Source: CAZONU01 sp965370045 (GTDB lineage: Bacteria > Planctomycetota > SZUA-567 > JAKLDR01). From it: a DNA stretch of 35,859 nt. The DNA is taken from contig CBDUSI010000040.1 of assembly GCA_965370045.1 (NCBI GenBank), forward strand, positions 1-35,859, read 5' to 3'. Below the pieces are notes generated by a model. The model was not told the DNA's origin. It made no database searches and saw only the letters and a list, made by a program, of their open reading frames with translations. Numbering within the stretch: the stretch's first letter is position 1; each line of letters starts with the position of its first letter. The translations under genes and the position numbers were made by a program. This document shows positions 30,635 through 35,859 of the stretch, in pieces.

Positions 30635-32883
30635 TGACAGAGAACCCATCGCCATCGAGCAGCAACCGCCGCCGCGTCCTCGAACTCGCCCTCACCGGCG
30701 GCTTCGTGGTATTTGCACTGCTGGTGCTCTGCGCCTGGTTCTACTCGCCGAACCGGGAGCGCGTCCTGCGGGCTTTCGGCGACGACCGGCGCCCGCTGCT
30801 GCTCGGCGCGGGGTTGGCCGTCCTGGCCGGCGCGGCGCTGTCGGTCCTGGCCCGGCGGAAACCCCGGTGGGGAAAGCTCTGCCTGCTGGCCGGGACCGGG
30901 TGGCTGCTGCTGGTCGCGCTCGGCGGGCTCTTCATCGCCGGGGTCAGGCCGCGGGTGATCACCCTGTCAATGGCCGCCGTGCTGTTCCTCTCGGCCATGA
31001 GCCTGGGGGCTTTCATTCTCAAGAAGCTCGGCTTCCGCCCCGCCGGCGGCGCCGAGGGCCTGGCCCTGGCCGGGGCGCTGGGGCTCGGCGCGCTCTCCTT
31101 TGTCTTCGTCCTGCTCGGACAAGTGGGGCTCTTCCGGGGATGGGCCCTGGCGGTGGTCATCCTCGCCGCCGGAGTGCCCGGCGCCGGGGAGCTGATGCGC
31201 CTGATCGAGCGGTTCATCGCCGGGACCCGCCGGGCGCTGGTCGGCGCGGGGCTGGTCGGCTCGACGCTGGTGGTGCTCATCGGCCTGGTCTACGCCTACC
31301 GCCTGCTCTACTGCTTCTCGCCGCCGGGCTTCTCTCATCACGACTACGACGGCCTGAGCTACCACCTGGCCGCGCCGGCGGAGTGGCTGGAGTCAGGGTA
31401 CGTCTCCTTTCTGGCGCATAACGCCTACGCGAACATGCCGGCGGCGGCCGAGGTGCTCTACGCGCCGGGAGTGGCCCTCGCTCCGGGGAACTGGGCCGGG
31501 CTGCACTTCTCGCGCCTGCTCGGCCTGGGCTGCTCGGAGCTGGCCATGCTGGCGGTCTACGCCGGCGCGCGGCGGCTGGCCGGACGGCGCACGGCGCTGA
31601 TCGCCGCGGCGCTCTTCTTCCTGGGCGCCTGGCTGTCCGACCTGGTGGTCAACCCCTACGTAGAACCGCTGCTGCTGCTGTTCACCACGACCGCCTGGGT
31701 CGCCTTCGCCGCGGCGGTGGCCCGTGGCCGCTTCAATCTCAAGCGCCTGGCCGTCGCCGGGCTGCTGGCCGGAGGGGCGTGCGCGACGAAGTATCCCGCG
31801 CTGGTCTTCGTGGCCGCGCCGCTGGCGCCGGCGGCGCTGGCCGCCGGTCTCATCCGCCGCAAGGGCCTCAAGCGCGCGCTGGCCGGCGGAACCCTGATCG
31901 GCGGGCTGGCCCTGGCCATCGCCGCGCCCTGGTACGCCAGGAACTGGATCGCCGGCGGCAACCCGGTCTACCCGCTGGCCGCGGAGGTCTTCGGCTCGCC
32001 CGACTGGCCCGACTGGCGCAAGGCCAGCTGGAAGCGGTCCCACAGCGCGCCGACGGTGGGCAAGGGGGAAGACAGAGGGCCGCGCCCCGCCTGGCGCGCG
32101 CTGGGCATGCTGGCCTCCGGCCGCAAGGGCGCGGGGCTGGAGAACCTGCGCAGCGGCCCGCTGCTGGTCGTCTTCCTGCCGCTGGCCCTCTGGGGCCTCT
32201 GGAAGCGGCGAAGGCGCGGGGCCGCGTGGCTGGGGCTCTTCGTGCTGCTCTACGTCGTGGGATGGGCGGCCTTAACACATCAAGCAGAACGCTTTCTGTT
32301 CCCGGCCTATGGCGGCCTGGCGGTCCTCGCCGCGCTGGGCATCGCCGCGCTGCCGCGGCGCTCGGCGATGGCCCTGGCCTCCGGGGTGGTCCTGATCTCC
32401 ACGCTGGCGGCCGCGCCCGCCCACCGGGTCTACGTGCAGCTCTGCCGGGGCCAGCCGTCGGCGGGGGTGCTGGTCGGCCTGGTCCCCGAGGAGAAGTTCC
32501 TGATCGGGCCTCCGTGGCAGGCGGTTCGCGCGGTGAACGCCCTGCCGGCCGGCTCCAAGGTGCTGCTGGTCGGCGAGGTGCGCAGGGCGCTCTTCCGCGT
32601 GCCGGTCGTCTACGCCACGGTATGGGACAGGCACCCGCTGGAGGACGCCCTGGCCGACGCCGACCCGGCCCGCGCCGCCGAGCGCCTGCGGGAGATGGGC
32701 ATCACCCACCTGTGCTGGAACCGGGGCGAGGCCCGACGCCTCAAGAAGTCATACGGCTACTTGAGGATAACCCCTAAGCAGATGCGCGCCCTGATTCGCC
32801 TGCACCGGCGGCATCTCCGGTTCGTCAAGCTCTGGCAGGGCGGCTGGGAGCTCTGGCAACTGAAGCCGGGGAACGCGCCCTGA
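30634..32883 (+). CDS. GT39-like membrane glycosyltransferase (ArnT/PMT-type)
   Basis: The 749-residue protein has about twelve hydrophobic helices. The large first extracytoplasmic loop carries HHDYDGLSYHLAAPAEWL, a DD/DxE-like site typical of GT-C enzymes, and later KYPALVF and PWYARNWIAGGNPVYPLA, a hallmark of GT39-type transferases that use lipid-phosphate sugars. The C-terminal ~150 residues form a soluble domain. GTG at 30634 overlaps the preceding stop as TAGTG, so translation is coupled to the protease. Acceptor (lipid A-like, protein or wall polymer) unknown. Confidence 0.82.
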   Translation: MTENPSPSSSNRRRVLELALTGGFVVFALLVLCAWFYSPNRERVLRAFGDDRRPLLLGAGLAVLAGAALSVLARRKPRWGKLCLLAGTGWLLLVALGGLFIAGVRPRVITLSMAAVLFLSAMSLGAFILKKLGFRPAGGAEGLALAGALGLGALSFVFVLLGQVGLFRGWALAVVILAAGVPGAGELMRLIERFIAGTRRALVGAGLVGSTLVVLIGLVYAYRLLYCFSPPGFSHHDYDGLSYHLAAPAEWLESGYVSFLAHNAYANMPAAAEVLYAPGVALAPGNWAGLHFSRLLGLGCSELAMLAVYAGARRLAGRRTALIAAALFFLGAWLSDLVVNPYVEPLLLLFTTTAWVAFAAAVARGRFNLKRLAVAGLLAGGACATKYPALVFVAAPLAPAALAAGLIRRKGLKRALAGGTLIGGLALAIAAPWYARNWIAGGNPVYPLAAEVFGSPDWPDWRKASWKRSHSAPTVGKGEDRGPRPAWRALGMLASGRKGAGLENLRSGPLLVVFLPLALWGLWKRRRRGAAWLGLFVLLYVVGWAALTHQAERFLFPAYGGLAVLAALGIAALPRRSAMALASGVVLISTLAAAPAHRVYVQLCRGQPSAGVLVGLVPEEKFLIGPPWQAVRAVNALPAGSKVLLVGEVRRALFRVPVVYATVWDRHPLEDALADADPARAAERLREMGITHLCWNRGEARRLKKSYGYLRITPKQMRALIRLHRRHLRFVKLWQGGWELWQLKPGNAP

Positions 32884-32909
32884 CGGAAAACCGGCCGCGG
32901 CCCCTGCGC

Positions 32910-32938
32910 TTGACTGCCGGGTCGGGGCGATATAGACT
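32910..32938 (+). promoter_or_regulatory. putative promoter of the STAS gene
   Basis: TTGACT with TAGACT 17 bases downstream (or TATAGA 15 bases downstream). The transcript would start at or just before the G11 tract at 32947-32957. Confidence 0.5.
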
Positions 32939-32946
32939 GTACTTGC

Positions 32947-32957
32947 GGGGGGGGGGG
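32947..32957 (+). repeat. G11 homopolymer in the 5' leader
   Basis: Eleven consecutive G between the -10 region and the STAS-domain gene. Tracts of this length are prone to slipped-strand change of length. Confidence 0.85.
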
Positions 32958-32997
32958 TCCCCACGACGGCTCTTAGCGGCCAACGGGAGTGATCGGC

Positions 32998-33732
32998 GTG
33001 CAGCTGAATATCAGTCATCACGGCGACGTGACGGTCATCGATATCGAGACCCAGCCCAAGAGCGAGGATCTGGACACCCTGGTCAAGCGCGTCACCAACT
33101 TCTGCAAGGGCGGTCGCAAGAAGTACATCCTCAACCTCCGCGGCCTGGACCGCCTCTCCAGCACGGACATCGCCGCCATGGTCAACATCAACGACACCTG
33201 CAAGGAGCACGGCGCCACCCTGGTGCTCTGCCAGCTGCAGTCCAAGATCAACTACGTGCTGGAGATCACCAATCTACGTCCCTTCTTCCAGATCGCCGAG
33301 AGCTTCAGCGCCGCGGTCGCCCTGCTGGGCGGGGCGGGGGTGGCCCAGGCGGCCGTCGACCGCGCCAACCCGGTGGCCGCCCGCGAGGCCGAGCGTCGCG
33401 CCCAGGTCATGGCCGAGAAGTTCATCGACCGCGCCGCCAAGACCCGCCTGCACCTGCGAGTGCTGCAGATCCTCGAGTCCAAGCGCCTGGAGATCATCGG
33501 CCCGGCCAGCCTGAGCGAGGCCACCGGCGAGGAAGAGGAGAGGATCAACCCGATAATCGCCGCCTTCGTCAAGCTGGGCATCCTCCGCGAGGTGGGCACC
33601 CGCGCCTACAACTACGCCCCCAACGCCGAGCGCGCCCGGGAGATACGCCAGTTCCTGGACATGTGGAACTCCCCGCGCTACCACAGCCAGATACTATCCA
33701 ACCTCCTGGCCCGCGAGGGCAAGAAGCGCTAG
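32998..33732 (+). CDS. STAS-domain protein with winged-helix-like C-terminus
   Basis: The 244-residue protein begins with a STAS (anti-anti-sigma) domain (about 1-110): GDVTVIDIE..., KYILNLRGLDRLSSTDIAAMVNINDTC, then LVLCQL and NLRPFFQI. The serine(s) of LSSTDIAAM stand where SpoIIAA-type proteins are phosphorylated. A long helix (AEKFIDRAAKTRLHL) leads to a second domain (about 150-230) with a winged-helix feel (LEIIGPASLSEATGEEEERINPIIAAFVKLGILREVG). GTG at 32998 is chosen over GTG 32989 because GGGAG precedes it. A STAS domain joined to a DNA-binding-like module would be a switchable regulator. Confidence 0.72.
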   Translation: MQLNISHHGDVTVIDIETQPKSEDLDTLVKRVTNFCKGGRKKYILNLRGLDRLSSTDIAAMVNINDTCKEHGATLVLCQLQSKINYVLEITNLRPFFQIAESFSAAVALLGGAGVAQAAVDRANPVAAREAERRAQVMAEKFIDRAAKTRLHLRVLQILESKRLEIIGPASLSEATGEEEERINPIIAAFVKLGILREVGTRAYNYAPNAERAREIRQFLDMWNSPRYHSQILSNLLAREGKKR

Positions 33733-33758
33733 CAGTCCGTTGGGGAATGGCGTGGCCG
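33731..33758. repeat. diverged copy of the MITE terminal repeat
   Basis: AGCAGTCCGTTGGGGAATGG and the next 8 bases match 23 of 28 bases of the left end of the element at 6631. It spans the start region of xthA. No second end is found nearby. Confidence 0.55.
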
Positions 33759-34558
33759 CCAATAGGAAATCCGCGAAGAGCAGTTTCACGCTGGCCACCT
33801 GGAACGTCAACTCGGTGCGCTCGCGCCTGGGCGCCGTGATCCCCTGGCTGGAGCACCACCGGCCGGACGTCCTCTGCCTCCAGGAGATCAAAGTCGAAAC
33901 CGGGAAGTTCCCCGCCGAGCCGTTCGAGAGGGCCGGCTATCAGGCAGCGGTCTTCGGCCAGAAATCCTACAACGGGGTGGCCATACTCAGCCGTGAGCCC
34001 TTGAAGGAGGTCGGCCTCGGGTTGGCCGACGGAGAGAAGGACGAGCCCGCCCGCCTGATCCGCGCCAAAGTCCGCGGGGTCAACATCGTCAACACCTACG
34101 TGCCCCAGGGCCGCGAGCCGGACAGCGACAAGTTCCGTTACAAGCTGAAGTGGCTGGCGCGGCTCCGCGAGTTCTTCGAGAAGAACTACACGCCGCGGCG
34201 GAAAGTCCTCTGGTGCGGGGACATGAACGTGGCCCCGGCGGACATCGACATCCACAATCCCAAGGGGCTGCTGGGCCACGTGGGCTTCTGCCCGGAGGCC
34301 TGGAAGGCGCTGGGCGACGTGACCTCCTGGGGTTTCTGTGATATCTTCCGCAAGCATCGCCCCGAGCCCGGCTGGTACAGTTACTACGACTACCGCGCCA
34401 GGGACCCCGTGAAGAACAAGACCGGCTGGCGAGTCGATCACCTCTACTGCACCAAGTCCCTGGCCGCGAAGTCCACCGACTCCTGGATCGACATCAACCC
34501 GCGCATCGGCGAGAAACCCAGCGATCACTGTCCGGTGCTGGCCGAGTTCGATCTGTAG
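33752..34558 (+). CDS. xthA: exodeoxyribonuclease III
   Basis: Exonuclease III removes nucleotides 3' to 5' and cuts AP sites in base-excision repair. The product of ~268 residues shows all EEP-family motifs: TWNVNSVRSRL, LQEIK with catalytic Glu, NTYVPQG, GDMNVAP, GWRVDH and SDHCPV with catalytic His. GTG at 33752 with GGGG five bases upstream is preferred; an in-frame TTG at 33740 is possible. The start and its ribosome site lie inside a sequence resembling a mobile-element end (33731-33758). Confidence 0.93.
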   Translation: MAANRKSAKSSFTLATWNVNSVRSRLGAVIPWLEHHRPDVLCLQEIKVETGKFPAEPFERAGYQAAVFGQKSYNGVAILSREPLKEVGLGLADGEKDEPARLIRAKVRGVNIVNTYVPQGREPDSDKFRYKLKWLARLREFFEKNYTPRRKVLWCGDMNVAPADIDIHNPKGLLGHVGFCPEAWKALGDVTSWGFCDIFRKHRPEPGWYSYYDYRARDPVKNKTGWRVDHLYCTKSLAAKSTDSWIDINPRIGEKPSDHCPVLAEFDL

Positions 34559-34573
34559 GGGTGGAGAGCCGCA

Positions 34574-35731
34574 ATGAGCGAATATGTCCCGATAGCGGTC
34601 GCCGACCGGCCGAACCCCGGGGCCTACACCCCTCGCGAGCGTCTGCTGCGCCTCCTGCGCGGCGAGAAGGTCGACCGGCTGCCCATCGCGACGGTGGGCA
34701 TGACCCCCTTCAGCTGGCACCCCGACTTCCCGGATTACCACCCGGTGCTGCGCGTGGCCGAGAAGCACTGCGAGTTCCTGGCCGGCTTCGGGCTCAAGCG
34801 TGACCCGGGCTTGTGCGACCCGGCAACGCTGGAGGTGAAGACCGAGACGGTCGAGGAGGGCGAGCGCAAGACCGCCACCACCGTGCTCAAAACTCCCAAG
34901 GGTGACCTCACTGGCGTGCGCGTCCACGACCGCTCGGTGGGCAGCTGGGGCGTGGCCAAGGCCATGATCGAGAACCAGGCGGACCTCGCCAAGCGCGAGA
35001 GCCTGCCCCACGCGCCCATGCCGGTGGACCTCGAAGGGCTGGACGCCTTCCGCGAGAAGGTCGGCGAGTCCGGGCTGGTCTACTGCAACGGGATCCAGAA
35101 CGCGCTGCTCACCGCCTGCTGGGGAATGAGCGAGGAGTTCCGCACCATCTTCTGCTTCACCGAGCCCGAGCGCCTGCGCAGCATGGTCGAGCGCGCCCAG
35201 GAGCGCGTTTACGACTTCACGGAACGCCTGTTGGCCGCCGGCGCCGGGCCGGTCTTCCGCTGCTACGCCATCGAGGACTTCGTCGAGCCGATCATGCCGC
35301 CCAGCTTCGTGGACGAGTTCATCGTGCCCTATGATCGCGAGGTCGTGAAGCTTATCCACGATCGCGGCTGCTACGCGGTGATGCACTGCCACGGCCGCCT
35401 GGGCGCCCAGATCGAGCGCATGGTGGCCATCGGCGTGGACGGCTCGGACTGCTCGGAGTGCCCCCCGCAGAACGACACCGACCTGGCTGGCATGGTCGAG
35501 AAGGCCGACGGGCGGATGTTCATCTGGGGCTACATCCAGTTCGAGACCCTGGCCCGGGCCAGCCGGGAAGAGATCTACGAGCTGGTCCGCCAGGCGGTGG
35601 AGATGGGAGGAACCGAGGGAGCCTACGTCCTCAGCCAGGCGGCCAGCCCCTGGATGGCCGAGCTGCCCGACCGCACCGGCGAGAACCTGATTCACATGAT
35701 CGAGGCCGGCGTGAAATACGGCGGGCACTGA
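34574..35731 (+). CDS. uroporphyrinogen decarboxylase/MtaA-family protein
   Basis: The 385-residue protein has the UroD/methyltransferase (MtaA) TIM-barrel fold: the N-terminal TPRERLLRLLRGEKVDRLPI helix-strand, a central ...YAIEDFVEPIMPPSFVDEFIVPYDREVVKLIHDRG, and MHCHGRL (H271, C272, H273) with a following GVDGSDCSECPPQNDTD. The His/Cys cluster is the zinc site of methylcobalamin:coenzyme M methyltransferase relatives. UroD proper normally lacks it, so heme synthesis is unlikely. Substrate may be a methylated compound. GGAGAG precedes ATG and it follows xthA by 15 bases. Confidence 0.85.
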   Translation: MSEYVPIAVADRPNPGAYTPRERLLRLLRGEKVDRLPIATVGMTPFSWHPDFPDYHPVLRVAEKHCEFLAGFGLKRDPGLCDPATLEVKTETVEEGERKTATTVLKTPKGDLTGVRVHDRSVGSWGVAKAMIENQADLAKRESLPHAPMPVDLEGLDAFREKVGESGLVYCNGIQNALLTACWGMSEEFRTIFCFTEPERLRSMVERAQERVYDFTERLLAAGAGPVFRCYAIEDFVEPIMPPSFVDEFIVPYDREVVKLIHDRGCYAVMHCHGRLGAQIERMVAIGVDGSDCSECPPQNDTDLAGMVEKADGRMFIWGYIQFETLARASREEIYELVRQAVEMGGTEGAYVLSQAASPWMAELPDRTGENLIHMIEAGVKYGGH

Positions 35732-35784
35732 GGCGCGGGTTCAGGGCCGCGGCCCGGGAGCAGTCAGCCGCTGACGCTCCGGCA

Positions 35785-35803
35785 GGGGGCGCTCGCCGCC
35801 CCC
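35785..35803 (+). terminator. hairpin after the UroD-family gene
   Basis: GGGGGCG-CTCGC-CGCCCCC forms a perfect 7-bp GC stem 54 bases past the stop. There is no T run, so it is a possible terminator only. Confidence 0.45.
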
Positions 35804-35819
35804 GGCGGTCTAGAGCAAT

Positions 35820-35847
35820 TTAAGTATGTGTAACGAATTGCCGATAA
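35820..35847 (+). promoter_or_regulatory. sigma-28-type (flagellar) promoter at the right edge
   Basis: TTAAGTAT-N12-GCCGATAA compares with the FliA consensus TAAAGTTT-N11-GCCGATAA: the -10 is an exact match and the -35 matches 6 of 8. It would drive a gene beginning just beyond the window; an ATG at 35855 may be its start. Confidence 0.6.
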
Positions 35848-35859
35848 AGGAAGTATGCC

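Noticed and set aside
33569..35728. A 719-residue minus-strand open frame
   Set aside because: Antisense to xthA and the UroD-family gene; no domain and typical shadow composition.
35846..35859. A new gene starting at ATG 35855
   Set aside because: Only two codons are visible. A start is plausible given the promoter before it but a coding region cannot be supported.

Overview
This is a dense, GC-rich bacterial chromosome segment with short intergenic gaps, many GTG/TTG starts and Shine-Dalgarno sequences of the AGGAGG type. Several traits recall Planctomycetota or a related PVC/uncultured lineage: ECF-type sigma factors with odd appendages, a zinc-ribbon/proline-rich/multi-TM protein, HEAT-repeat and FecR-like extracytoplasmic domains, and secreted proteins with lysine-rich tails. 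This placement is inference. HslVU, an intact ParB with parS sites, tRNA-Leu, HisF and PilT show that it is a bacterial chromosome, not a plasmid or phage.

Layout. Positions 1-4857 (minus strand): a partial membrane or secreted protein, the HslU/HslV protease, a MntA/HepT (MNT-HEPN) toxin-antitoxin pair directly upstream of hslV, then a separate UbiB-type kinase with a phasin-like protein. Positions 4990-8368 (plus): an unknown protein, an SDR dehydrogenase, a 271-bp palindromic MITE-like element, and an ECF-type sigma factor overlapping its zinc-finger anti-sigma partner. Positions 8370-10930 are accessory: a minus-strand ORF made of two related modules, each followed by a copy of a ~132-bp repeat, then repeat-rich spacer and an AT-richer insert carrying an HExxH metallopeptidase-like gene. 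Positions 11088-16062: ThpR, a PfkB kinase, an archaemetzincin-like protease, an atypical small ORF, a flavin reductase-like protein, and ParB with two perfect-core parS sites in its promoter.

Positions 16181-21314 (plus): acylphosphatase, an ABC-2-type permease, a metallophosphoesterase, a large secreted glycoside hydrolase and a small lipoprotein. Positions 21319-25670 (minus): a single polypeptide joining an ECF sigma factor to a membrane anchor and a HEAT-repeat domain, and a DHH phosphoesterase with a clear terminator. Positions 25831-35731: tRNA-Leu(GAG), a nucleoside deoxyribosyltransferase-like protein, the zinc-ribbon membrane protein, HisF, PilT, an aspartyl protease/PDZ protein, a GT39-like membrane glycosyltransferase, a STAS/winged-helix protein, exonuclease III and a UroD/MtaA-family protein. 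The last ~40 bases hold a match to a sigma-28 (flagellar) promoter reading out of the window.

Most genes are housekeeping. The less ordinary content is regulatory and architectural: the sigma-TM-HEAT fusion, the sigma/anti-sigma pair downstream of a MITE, the divergent promoter between zinc-ribbon protein and hisF that appears to make two nearly leaderless mRNAs, the G11 tract before the STAS gene, and the repeat/module array at 8401-9332. I did not see one clearly new multi-gene system. The sigma-TM-HEAT protein and the repeat/module array are the best candidates for something undescribed.
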